A DNA stretch of 7,809 nucleotides. It comes from Pseudomonadota bacterium. GTDB taxonomy: Bacteria > Pseudomonadota > Alphaproteobacteria > Rhizobiales > Xanthobacteraceae. The stretch lies in assembly GCA_023387735.1 (NCBI GenBank), contig JAEWHP010000018.1:1-7809 (forward strand), written 5' to 3'. This document shows positions 1 to 7,809 of this stretch, piece after piece (the stretch's first letter is position 1; every line of letters starts with the position of its first letter). A program made the position numbers and the translations under genes. The notes under the pieces are model-generated. The model worked only from the letters and a program-made list of their open reading frames with translations, was not told the origin of the DNA and did no database searches.

Positions 1-119
1 GTACGTTCCCACGCGTTACTCACCCGTCTGCCGCTGACGTATTGCTACGCCCGCTCGACTTGCATGTGTTAAGCCTGCCGCCAGCGTTCGCTCTGAGCCA
101 GGATCAAACTCTCAAGTTG
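1..119 (-). rRNA. rrs: 16S ribosomal RNA, 5' end (partial)
   Basis: Read on the minus strand, positions 93-112 contain the universal bacterial 16S 5' signature AGAGTTTGATCCTGGCTCAG. It is followed by the conserved segment GCGGCAGGCTTAACACATGC and, near the window edge, by GACGGGTGAGTAACGCGTGG. The mature 5' end is placed at the CAACTTGAG start (about 119), by analogy with other alphaproteobacterial 16S genes, so it may be off by a base or two. Only the first 119 nt of about 1.49 kb are present; the rest of the gene and operon lies left of the window. The variable region 1 (GGGCGTAGCAATACGTCAGC) is very short, as in Alphaproteobacteria, and matches what I recall for the Bradyrhizobium japonicum lineage rather than the B. 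elkanii type. That lineage call is from memory. Confidence 0.97.
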
Positions 120-534
120 GACTTGAAACTTTAAACCGGCTGATCACAACGTTTGACGAGGTCCCACCATTCTTCGTCGACCGAAACCGACGAGCTGCCC
201 ACGATTCACATCGCTGGCAACGATGGTGTAACCTTTAAACGTGTACCGCCGAAGTCTTTCGTCCAGCCTCGAAAGATGAAAACCGGAGTTTTCAAGTATT
301 CGAGACTACGCAAGGACTCCGCCGTCCACGTTTCTCTTTCTTCATCTTCACTTGTCAAACAGCCCGGGATCGCTGGGATCCCACCCTTCCATCTCAGGAA
401 GGTTCCGCTAGCTTCCATCCGACGACGAATAACAACCGATTGTTATCGGCTGTTGGTTCACTCATCGCAATGAGGAGCATCACGGGCGCGAGAAGATGCC
501 TTGGCCTCGTGGCCAATGCATCGCCGCGCTCAGT
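120..534 (-). promoter_or_regulatory. rRNA operon leader (transcribed spacer upstream of 16S)
   Basis: This is the stretch between the inferred transcription start (an A on the minus strand near 534, seven bases past the -10 box) and the mature 16S 5' end. A leader of about 415 nt is typical of rRNA operons, where it carries antitermination signals and one strand of the RNase III processing stem. The pairing partner lies downstream of 16S, outside the window. Visible inside are a boxA-like site (352-363), an AT-rich hairpin with a 7-bp stem at 429-446, and an alternative overlapping hairpin at 436-449 (CCGAT / ATCGG). The motif GTTTAAAG occurs twice on the minus strand (around 131 and 237). 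The short ORFs on both strands here have no coding support. Confidence 0.8.
352..363 (-). promoter_or_regulatory. boxA-like antitermination element
   Basis: On the minus strand the leader reads GCTGTTTGACAA, close to the boxA core of bacterial rRNA leaders (E. coli TGCTCTTTAACA). In rRNA operons boxA recruits NusB/NusE, which protects the untranslated transcript from Rho-dependent termination. The site lies about 170 nt downstream of the inferred transcription start and about 230 nt before 16S. The assignment rests on motif and position only. Confidence 0.6.
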
Positions 535-541
535 GGCCGGG

Positions 542-570
542 TTATAGGCCCGCCCGATCGGGGTTGTCAA
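542..570 (-). promoter_or_regulatory. rRNA operon promoter (housekeeping sigma factor)
   Basis: The minus strand shows a perfect -35 hexamer TTGACA (570-565), a 17-bp GC-rich spacer (564-548) and a near-consensus -10 CTATAA (547-542). It points into the 16S leader. Consensus boxes with optimal spacing are expected for an rRNA promoter. The GC-rich tract just after the -10 box resembles the discriminator associated with stringent control, although that is inference. A second TTGACG lies 13 bp further upstream (583-578) without a matching -10. No clear A/T-rich UP element is visible, although 583-615 has short A/T tracts. Confidence 0.85.
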
Positions 571-982
571 CGGTCATCGTCAACAAATTGTCGCATCACG
601 TCGAAGAATTTTGGGACGCCAAGAAGTCCCTATGTTTGGGGGCTTTGGCCGCACTTGGGCCACAATCCTGCGACGTTCTGACTATAAGGTAAGCATTGAA
701 TCGCCGGACGCCAGTGGGGGTGGCCGACGGTTATCTACCCGGGAGAGGCGATCTCGATGAACCCGTCGCTTTTCCCATGCGGCCGAGAAAACTTCGAGAG
801 ACCTGCGCACCGTTGAGTTCGAGATTCCGGCCGGTCTTTTTTCTTCCGGCCTCTGATTCCCGAAACTCTTTGCGTGCGGTACGGGCTACTCCGGACGAAC
901 GCCCTTCAAAAGGGCGGAAATGCAAAGTCTGGATAGTGTACGAGGTCTTGTCGATGTTGATGGAATTTGGGGGGACACAGGG
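571..982. other. Gene-free region between rRNA promoter and M23 peptidase gene
   Basis: No ORF here has credible coding character. The region must contain the M23 gene promoter on the plus strand, but I cannot point to a convincing -35/-10 pair. Visible structures are a 5-bp hairpin GGGAC / GTCCC at 613-630, a 6-bp hairpin GGCCGG / CCGGCC (829-851) enclosing an 11-nt T-rich loop, and a tight 7-bp hairpin CGCCCTT / AAGGGCG with a 3-nt loop (900-916). The last one lies 66 nt before the chosen M23 start and could shape the mRNA 5' end. A G-run (969-974) serves as a plausible ribosome binding site. Confidence 0.6.
969..974 (+). promoter_or_regulatory. Putative ribosome binding site that sets the TTG start of the M23 gene
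   Basis: GGGGGG ends 8 nt before the TTG at 983. It is an imperfect Shine-Dalgarno sequence, but its spacing is good. With the change in third-position base composition at the same point, it favours TTG over the upstream ATG. Confidence 0.45.
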
Positions 983-3052
983 TTGAGCCAGAAGGCGCAA
1001 CGCGGAAGCGGCTATGGGCGCGAGATCGGGATCATCGATCTCGGTCACGAGCCGCCGCTTTCCGTCGATGGCTCCGAGGCTGCGGTGATTGATCGCCGCC
1101 GTGTCTCCGTACAGTGGTTTAGCGGAACGATCCTGACCGGTCTGTGCGGCGCAGCCCTTATCGGCGGCGCCGTTTTTGCGTCGCTCGACGGCGAAATGAC
1201 CTTCGCCAAGATGCCAGAACGCGTCGAGGGCGCGTTGCGGGGCGCCTTCGGGGCCAACGATCGCACGGCCAGCCTGCACAAGAGCGACCGCCTGCCGCCG
1301 CCGAGTGAATCCAGCGCGTCGCGCAACGTGCAGCGGGTATCCACCGTGACCAGGGTCGGCAACCGCGATGTAATGCGGGTGCGGCCGTTCGTCCGGATCT
1401 CCGGCAATCTGTCGATGACGACGAGCGATCTCAGCTCCAAGATCCCACCGTATAACGCCCAGCGCATGCTGACCGATGTCGGCTCCGCCTCCCCGGCCGC
1501 CGCCGAAGATCCCAACAATCCCGAGGCCATCGAGCCCGACGCCGAGGTTTCCTTCATAACCAAGGACCTGGCGACGGTGTTGCCGAAGGCGAAACTGGCT
1601 GCCGTGGTTGCGCTCGACGAAGTCCTGATGCGGGTGCGCGACGCCGCCAACTGGCGCGGCTCGGGCGGCGGGGTCCGCTACACTTCGCTGGCCAACGCCG
1701 CGGCCGACGCCACCGGCGTCCAATCCGACCTCAAGCTGGCCTACGCTACCGAAGGCAACGTCAACGATCCCTATGCCGGCTTCGAGACCCGCGTGGTGCC
1801 GGAAAACGTCACGCTGTTGCCGAAGACCAAGGAACAGATCACCGGCGGCAACCCGACCGGCGAGCGCGTTCACGTCGTCAAAAAGGGCGATAGCGTCGCC
1901 TCGATCCTGCGCGATCAGGGGGCCACGCCGGACGAAGCCCGGGCGGTCGCGCTGACGCTTGGCGCCCGCGGCCGCGACGGCGGCCTCAAGGAAGGCCAGA
2001 AACTGCGCATCCTGATGGCGCCCTCGGGCCTCGGCGCTGGCGCCCGGCTGCAGCCCTATCGCGTGATCGTCGCCAACGATACGACCGTCGAAGCCGTAGC
2101 CGCGCTGTCGGATGTGGGCAGATACGTTGCCGTCGACGTCCAGAGCATGAATACGGTCGCCGAAGCGATCGGCGGCAAGGACGATGACGACGATGAAGAT
2201 GACGGCAGCGGCGTCCGGCTCTACCAAAGCATCTACGAGACCGCGATGCGCAACAAGGTCCCGGCCGCCGTCATCGAGGACATGGTCCGCATCTATTCCT
2301 ACGACGTGGACTTCCAGCGCAAAGTACAGCCCGGCGATTCCTTCGACGTGTACTTCGCCGGCGACGACGAAGCCACACCGGCCACCGAGAAGACCGAGGT
2401 ACTGTTCGCCTCGCTTACCGTCGGCGGCGAAACCAAGAAATACTATCGCTTCCAGACGCCCGATGACTCCGTGGTCGACTTCTACGACGAGACCGGCAAG
2501 AGCGCGAAAAAGTTCCTGGTGCGCAAGCCCGTCAACAACGCCATCATGCGCTCCGGCTTCGGCGGCCGCCGCCATCCGATCCTCGGCTATACCAAGATGC
2601 ACACCGGCGTGGACTGGGCGACGCCCTACGGCACGCCGATCTTCGCTTCAGGGAACGGCGTAGTCGAGAAAGTCGGCTGGGAAGGCGGCTACGGCAAATA
2701 TGTCCGCCTGAAGCACAATAACGGCTACGAGACCGCCTACGGCCACATGTCGGCCTTTGCCAAGGGCATGGAGCCCGGCAAGCGGGTTCGGCAGGGCCAG
2801 GTGATCGGCTTCGTCGGATCGACCGGCATGTCGACCGGGGCCCACGTCCACTACGAAATCCTGGTCAACGGACGCTTCGTCGACCCGATGCGCGTCAAGC
2901 TGCCCCGCGGCCGTTCGCTCGAAGGCCCGATGATGGCAGGCTTCGAAAAGGAACGCGACCGCCTCGACACGCAGATGAACAGCCGCGGCGGCACCGCGCG
3001 CGTTTCCGACGCCGCCGGCACCACGCCGCAAACGCGCCAGATCAGCCGCTGA
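983..3052 (+). CDS. Membrane-anchored M23 (LytM) family peptidoglycan endopeptidase with LysM-like domain
   Basis: The 689-residue product probably cleaves peptide cross-links of periplasmic peptidoglycan, as MepM-type and rhizobial RgsM-type DD-endopeptidases do. A cytoplasmic N-terminus of about 44 residues precedes one membrane segment (about 45-67), so the bulk should be periplasmic. A LysM-like segment follows (about 293-350, with VKKGDSVASIL), then an acidic run (KDDDDDEDD, about 399-407) and the C-terminal M23 domain. All catalytic residues are present: H540-x3-D544 (in MHTGVDW), H588 (in YGHM) and H621-V-H623. The zinc ligands are expected to be H540, D544 and H623. The start is TTG at 983, with a G-run 8 nt upstream. 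An in-frame ATG at 920 would add 21 residues, but only 6 of those 20 codons end in G/C, against 15 of the first 20 after the TTG, and a hairpin occupies the region just before that ATG. The gene is divergent from the rRNA operon. The family call is firm; the exact substrate bond and start are inferred. Confidence 0.93.
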   Translation: MSQKAQRGSGYGREIGIIDLGHEPPLSVDGSEAAVIDRRRVSVQWFSGTILTGLCGAALIGGAVFASLDGEMTFAKMPERVEGALRGAFGANDRTASLHKSDRLPPPSESSASRNVQRVSTVTRVGNRDVMRVRPFVRISGNLSMTTSDLSSKIPPYNAQRMLTDVGSASPAAAEDPNNPEAIEPDAEVSFITKDLATVLPKAKLAAVVALDEVLMRVRDAANWRGSGGGVRYTSLANAAADATGVQSDLKLAYATEGNVNDPYAGFETRVVPENVTLLPKTKEQITGGNPTGERVHVVKKGDSVASILRDQGATPDEARAVALTLGARGRDGGLKEGQKLRILMAPSGLGAGARLQPYRVIVANDTTVEAVAALSDVGRYVAVDVQSMNTVAEAIGGKDDDDDEDDGSGVRLYQSIYETAMRNKVPAAVIEDMVRIYSYDVDFQRKVQPGDSFDVYFAGDDEATPATEKTEVLFASLTVGGETKKYYRFQTPDDSVVDFYDETGKSAKKFLVRKPVNNAIMRSGFGGRRHPILGYTKMHTGVDWATPYGTPIFASGNGVVEKVGWEGGYGKYVRLKHNNGYETAYGHMSAFAKGMEPGKRVRQGQVIGFVGSTGMSTGAHVHYEILVNGRFVDPMRVKLPRGRSLEGPMMAGFEKERDRLDTQMNSRGGTARVSDAAGTTPQTRQISR

Positions 3053-3183
3053 GCCCTCGCCCGGGCCGATCTCACGAAAAACCGATAGCCCGAGCGGCGC
3101 CTGCCGGAACTCTGGCTGAATGCACCCGTTGATGGAGCGGGATGCAGCCGCTTGCTGCGGCGCGCGGCGCATGGCCGAGTGAT

Positions 3184-3188
3184 GGAGG
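3184..3188 (+). promoter_or_regulatory. Ribosome binding site of the small hypothetical gene
   Basis: GGAGG lies 5 nt before the ATG at 3194. This decides the start in favour of 3194 over the ATG at 3182, which overlaps the site itself, and over the upstream ATG at 3152. An ATG at 3200 is also in frame, with 11 nt spacing. Confidence 0.7.
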
Positions 3189-3193
3189 TCATC

Positions 3194-3454
3194 ATGCAAA
3201 TGACGCGTGAGGACGTGGCCAAAGTGGTTGACGGGGCCGATGACGTCACGATCGCCCAGATCATTGGAACCGGCGCGACGGTCGACGAACTGGCCGAGGC
3301 GCAGGCCTGGCTGGCCAACGACGAGCCGATGATCAATGCCGGCCGGCCGCTGGCAACGGGCCGCGTTCGCGAACTCGTCGATATTCTTTCCGAGCTTGAG
3401 GCAAGTCAGGATGAGGACGACATGGGCGGAACCCCGGTCGCCGAGCAGAGCTAG
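3194..3454 (+). CDS. Small acidic conserved-type hypothetical protein (86 aa)
   Basis: I do not recognise a characterised family. The product begins MQMTREDVAKVVDG and has no signal peptide or membrane segment, so it should be cytoplasmic. It looks largely helical: stretches such as VDELAEAQAWLAND and GRVRELVDILSELEA are amphipathic. The C-terminal tail is acidic and probably disordered (SQDEDDMGGTPVAEQS). The gene has a strong Shine-Dalgarno sequence and codon use like its neighbours, which supports real expression. I have an impression of similar short proteins in Bradyrhizobium and Rhodopseudomonas, but this is unverified. It lies 141 nt after the M23 stop in the same direction and could be cotranscribed, although the gap also leaves room for its own promoter. 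It faces clpB across a hairpin. Function unknown. Confidence 0.75.
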   Translation: MQMTREDVAKVVDGADDVTIAQIIGTGATVDELAEAQAWLANDEPMINAGRPLATGRVRELVDILSELEASQDEDDMGGTPVAEQS

Positions 3455-3472
3455 TTCGACCGACGCGCGACG

Positions 3473-3502
3473 TTGGACGCACCCCTCGCGGGATGCGTCC
3501 AA
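3473..3502. terminator. Hairpin between convergent genes, likely bidirectional terminator
   Basis: A perfect 9-bp inverted repeat, TTGGACGCA / TGCGTCCAA, extends inward by CCC / GGG with a single bulged A and a 5-nt loop. It sits between the stop of the 86-aa gene (3454) and the clpB stop (3530), as expected for a terminator shared by convergent genes. There is no strong T-tract on either side, only TCGCTTTC on the plus strand, so factor-independent termination may be weak. Confidence 0.6.
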
Positions 3503-3529
3503 TCGCTTTCATGGCCGTCTATTTCGCGA

Positions 3530-6169
<2,640 letters not shown>

Positions 6170-6177
6170 GTTTTTAG

Positions 6178-6185
6178 CTTCCCTC
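6178..6185 (-). promoter_or_regulatory. clpB ribosome binding site
   Basis: On the minus strand GAGGGAAG ends 8 nt before the ATG at 6169. It fixes the clpB start there rather than at the upstream in-frame ATG (6259), whose extra 30 residues are translated repeat sequence. Confidence 0.7.
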
Positions 6186-6203
6186 GGCCTGCCGTCCTCA
6201 CCC

Positions 6204-6253
6204 GGGGCGCGATCAGCAAAAGTGGGAACCGGTTTTGCGTCCGATCGCGCCCC
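6204..6253 (-). repeat. Palindromic interspersed repeat unit A, upstream of clpB
   Basis: This 50-bp unit has perfect 11-bp outer arms, GGGGCGCGATC (6204-6214) and GATCGCGCCCC (6243-6253), and inner arms GCAAAA / TTTTGC around an unpaired core. Read on the minus strand, the core matches the core of unit B (6265-6312) closely, so both belong to one family in opposite orientations. It lies 34 bp upstream of the clpB start and should be part of the clpB 5' region. I recall similar units (AAAACCGG...CCCACTTTT cores) as abundant in Bradyrhizobium and other rhizobia; copy number here cannot be judged from one window. Confidence 0.8.
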
Positions 6254-6264
6254 TTTCATGTTTG

Positions 6265-6312
6265 GCGCGTGACCTTGACGCGAAACCGCTCACACTTTCG
6301 CGGGTCACGCGC
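6265..6312 (+). repeat. Palindromic interspersed repeat unit B, upstream of clpB
   Basis: This 48-bp unit has perfect 10-bp outer arms, GCGCGTGACC (6265-6274) and GGTCACGCGC (6303-6312), and inner arms GCGAAA / TTTCGC around a CCGCTCACAC core. The flanking CATG copies (6257-6260 and 6317-6320) extend the symmetry discontinuously. Outer arms differ from unit A, yet the inner design and core are shared. The two units form an inverted pair separated by 11 bp, similar in organisation to the paired REP units (BIMEs) of enterobacteria. Confidence 0.8.
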
Positions 6313-6320
6313 GTAGCATG

Positions 6321-6498
6321 ATTACGGCATCTTCATTGGGTGTCCGCGGACCGCATTGACATTCCTCAACCGGCCGCGGGTCGTCGCCCTGTTTTCAGGC
6401 TTGACGCAAATGTGGGCATGGCCCGGCGAAAGCGGAAGGGGCGTGCTCACAAAATCGGGAGCGGTGGCGCCCGGGGCGGGAATCCAGTAATAAGCCGC
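6321..6498. other. Intergenic region between clpB upstream repeats and MOSC gene
   Basis: It holds a perfect 10-bp palindrome GTCCGCGGAC (6342-6351) and, close to the MOSC start, a short match to half of the composite repeat found at 7338-7442 (CGGGAATCCAGTA, about 6477-6489). It should also contain the divergent promoters for clpB and the MOSC gene. TTGACA (6357-6362) and CTTGACGC (6399-6406) on the plus strand resemble -35 boxes, but neither has a good -10 partner. Confidence 0.5.
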
Positions 6499-7284
6499 AT
6501 GGAAGTCTCCTCCCCTGCCCGCATCGCCGGGATCTACCGCTATCCCGTCAAAGGCCTGACCCCGGAGCAGCTCGGCCGCACCGAGCTCAAGCCCGGCCAT
6601 ACGCTGCTGGCGGACCGCCGCTACGCCATCGAGAACGGCCCTTCCGGCTTCGATCCTGCCGAACCGAAATGGCTGCCGAAGCCGCACTTCCTGATGTTGA
6701 TGCGGGACGAATGGCTGGCCGGGCTGCGCACGCACTTCGACGATGCGAGCCATGTGCTGACCATCCGCCGCGACGGGAAGGTTGCGGCCGAGGGCGATCT
6801 GGAGACGCCTCAAGGGAGGGCTGCGATCGAAACCTTCTTCGCCTCGACTTTTCCCGACCTGGTCAGGGGCCCACCGAAAATCCTTGAGAGCCCCGGCCAC
6901 AGCTTTTCGGACGTCGCCCGCAAGGTCGTTTCCATCATCAATCTCGCCAGCGTCCGCGCCATCGAGAACATGGTCGGCGCGCCGGTGCACCCGCTCCGCT
7001 TCCGCGCCAATCTCTACGTCGAGGGCTGGCCGGCCTGGCACGAATTCGACCTGCTCGATCGCACGCTCGCGATCGGCGACGTCAGGCTCAAGGTGGTCAA
7101 ACGCATCGTCCGCTGCGCCGCCGTCAACGTCGATCCCGACACCGCCGCGCGCGACCTTTCCATCCCCCAGGCACTGCAACGCCGGCTCGGCCACGCCGAT
7201 TGCGGAATCTATGCCGAGGTGATCACCGGGGGCACCATCGCCACCGAAGATGCGATCGCGGCGGAGCAGCCGGCATTGTTGTAA
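6499..7284 (+). CDS. MOSC domain-containing protein (YcbX/mARC-like, putative molybdenum-cofactor binding)
   Basis: The 261-residue product starts MEVSSPARIAGIYRYPVKGL, the typical opening of the MOSC N-terminal beta-barrel domain. The C-terminal MOSC domain includes PLRFRANLYVEG and RCAAVNVDPDT, where C206 aligns with the conserved cysteine that coordinates molybdenum in mARC and YcbX proteins. Members of that branch reduce N-hydroxylated compounds using Moco and an electron donor. Here the C-terminal ferredoxin domain found in E. coli YcbX is absent, so any partner would be a separate protein. No signal peptide is seen; cytoplasmic. The start at 6499 is chosen by family resemblance. No good Shine-Dalgarno sequence precedes it, and the open frame back to 6340 runs through repeat-like intergenic DNA. 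It is divergent from clpB. Domain call firm; enzymatic activity inferred. Confidence 0.9.
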   Translation: MEVSSPARIAGIYRYPVKGLTPEQLGRTELKPGHTLLADRRYAIENGPSGFDPAEPKWLPKPHFLMLMRDEWLAGLRTHFDDASHVLTIRRDGKVAAEGDLETPQGRAAIETFFASTFPDLVRGPPKILESPGHSFSDVARKVVSIINLASVRAIENMVGAPVHPLRFRANLYVEGWPAWHEFDLLDRTLAIGDVRLKVVKRIVRCAAVNVDPDTAARDLSIPQALQRRLGHADCGIYAEVITGGTIATEDAIAAEQPALL

Positions 7285-7290
7285 GTTAAC

Positions 7291-7313
7291 GCGCGACGGC
7301 AGGGCCGTTGCGC
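7291..7313 (+). terminator. Hairpin just after the MOSC gene, possible terminator
   Basis: The 10-nt arms GCGCGACGGC and GCCGTTGCGC pair fully in RNA (one G-U) around a 3-nt AGG loop, starting 7 nt after the TAA stop. There is no T-run afterwards, so intrinsic termination is possible but not typical. Confidence 0.4.
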
Positions 7314-7337
7314 CCCAGCACGCCGCCACGCACGACG

Positions 7338-7442
7338 CCGTCGTACCCCGCGCATGCGGGGTATCCAGTACGCCGCGGCCTATCGTTTCAATCATTGGCG
7401 TCTCTGGAATACTGGATCACCCGCCTTCGCGGGTGATGACGA
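7338..7442. repeat. Composite inverted-repeat element (MITE/REP-like)
   Basis: Two hairpins face each other. The left one is TACCCCGC / GCGGGGTA around GCAT (7344-7363), and the right one is TCACCCGC / GCGGGTGA around CTTC (7417-7436). Next to them lie inverted ATCCAGTA (7363-7370) and TACTGGAT (7410-7417). The whole unit is thus an imperfect inverted repeat of about 105 bp with a 39-bp centre (7371-7409) that shows no coding potential. I recall units with GTATCCAGTA...TACTGGAT flanked by GC hairpins as very common in Bradyrhizobium and relatives. No transposase is present, so if mobile it would be non-autonomous. Boundaries are approximate. Confidence 0.75.
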
Positions 7443-7499
7443 TTGAATGTGACGCGGCGTTCTCGCGGCACGATACGCGCCCGAGTCTTGCCTGAACCT

Positions 7500-7809
7500 T
7501 GTCCCTCGAAGTTGGAGGGAGCAGGGAATGCCGGGTGCACGCTGCACCCGCGGTCTCGTGTGCAATATGCGCAAAGCAAAAGCGCACACGAGCATACAGG
7601 TACAGTCGGAACACTCCGGCATTCCCTGCGCAATGGCTCTACGGCTTATGGCGCGCTCTCCCTGGAGACGAATTCCTCTTGTCTCCATCGCCGGCGAATT
7701 GGCGGCTCTTGAAGCCCGGTCGGGCTTCGTAAACCTTCACCGGCTTGACACCAGCCACGGGTGCCAGGACCACACGGTTTTGCCGTACGCTTCAGCGCCG
7801 TTCGTCTTG
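7500..7809 (+). repeat. Structured dispersed repeat, right end outside the window
   Basis: This region holds no credible gene but dense dyad symmetry: CCCTC / GAGGG (7503-7519); a perfect 14-bp outer stem GCAGGGAATGCCGG (7521-7534) with CCGGCATTCCCTGC (7616-7629); nested inside it GGGTGCA / TGCACCC (7533-7549) and CTCGTGTGC / GCACACGAG (7555-7592); then GGAGAC / GTCTCC (7664-7686) and GAAGCCCG / CGGGCTTC (7711-7728). I recall this sequence type, including its spurious translations such as GNAGCTLHPRSRVQYAQ, as a multi-copy family in Bradyrhizobium and related genera that is often mis-annotated as small hypothetical proteins. The left boundary is approximate. The ORFs at 7388-7732 on both strands are treated as artefacts. 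Confidence 0.65.

Noticed and set aside
153..473. ORFs of 106 and 70 codons in the 16S upstream region
   Set aside because: They lie in the transcribed rRNA leader, which has a promoter and boxA on the minus strand. Base composition is not coding-like and no convincing ribosome binding site is seen.
829..851. The T-rich hairpin GGCCGG / CCGGCC as an intrinsic terminator
   Set aside because: The T-tract lies in the loop rather than after the stem, and no plus-strand gene ends upstream of it.
731..2602. A 623-codon open frame on the minus strand opposite the M23 peptidase
   Set aside because: It is antisense to a gene with intact catalytic motifs, shows no recognisable domain, and such long antisense frames are common in high-GC DNA.
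6257..6370. A possible RpoH (heat-shock) promoter for clpB
   Set aside because: Heat control is expected for the family, but I found no CTTG-type -35 with a CCCAT-type -10 at proper spacing on the minus strand. TTGAGG and CCCAAT are present but about 23 bp apart.
6340..6498. A 53-residue N-terminal extension of the MOSC protein
   Set aside because: Family resemblance begins at MEVSSPARIAGIYRYPVKG. The upstream part is basic, irregular sequence derived from intergenic and repeat-like DNA.
7388..7732. Several overlapping ORFs of 65-98 codons on both strands
   Set aside because: They are translations of dispersed palindromic repeats, open in many frames at once, without supported starts. I regard the resemblance to database hypothetical proteins as repeated mis-annotation.
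7338..7809. A CRISPR array
   Set aside because: The repeats are inverted and palindromic and of different families. There are no regularly spaced direct repeats and no cas genes.

Overview
The window looks like a housekeeping stretch of an alphaproteobacterial chromosome from the Bradyrhizobium / Nitrobacteraceae group. The evidence is the first 119 nt of a 16S rRNA gene, whose variable region 1 reads as in the Bradyrhizobium japonicum-type lineage as I remember it, together with high-GC protein genes and dispersed palindromic repeats of kinds I recall from Bradyrhizobium and its relatives. No database search was possible, so the genus-level call is inference.

Layout, left to right. (1) Positions 1-570 are the start of a ribosomal RNA operon running leftwards: the 5' end of 16S rRNA (1-119), a leader of about 415 nt with a boxA-like antitermination site, and a strong promoter (TTGACA, 17-bp spacer, CTATAA). 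(2) After a gene-free stretch (571-982), a divergent gene encodes a membrane-anchored LysM-like / M23 (LytM) peptidoglycan endopeptidase, best read from a TTG at 983. (3) A small gene (3194-3454) encodes an acidic 86-residue protein of unknown function. (4) A hairpin at 3473-3502 separates it from the convergent clpB gene (6169-3530, minus strand), an intact Hsp100 disaggregase. (5) The clpB upstream region carries two back-to-back palindromic units of one repeat family. (6) A MOSC-domain protein, a likely molybdenum-cofactor binder, lies at 6499-7284 on the plus strand. (7) The last 525 bases (7285-7809) hold no credible gene. They contain a post-gene hairpin, a composite inverted-repeat element of about 105 bp, and the beginning of a longer, strongly structured dispersed repeat that runs off the window.

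The genes do not form one pathway. They are adjacent single-function units: translation (rRNA), cell-wall remodelling (M23), protein disaggregation (ClpB) and a Mo-cofactor-type protein (MOSC). I see no new multi-gene system here. The less ordinary material is non-coding: three kinds of palindromic repeat clustered around the clpB-MOSC region. These repeats create false start codons and false ORFs, and the terminal one has nested secondary structure that could be tested as an RNA or as a mobile DNA unit.
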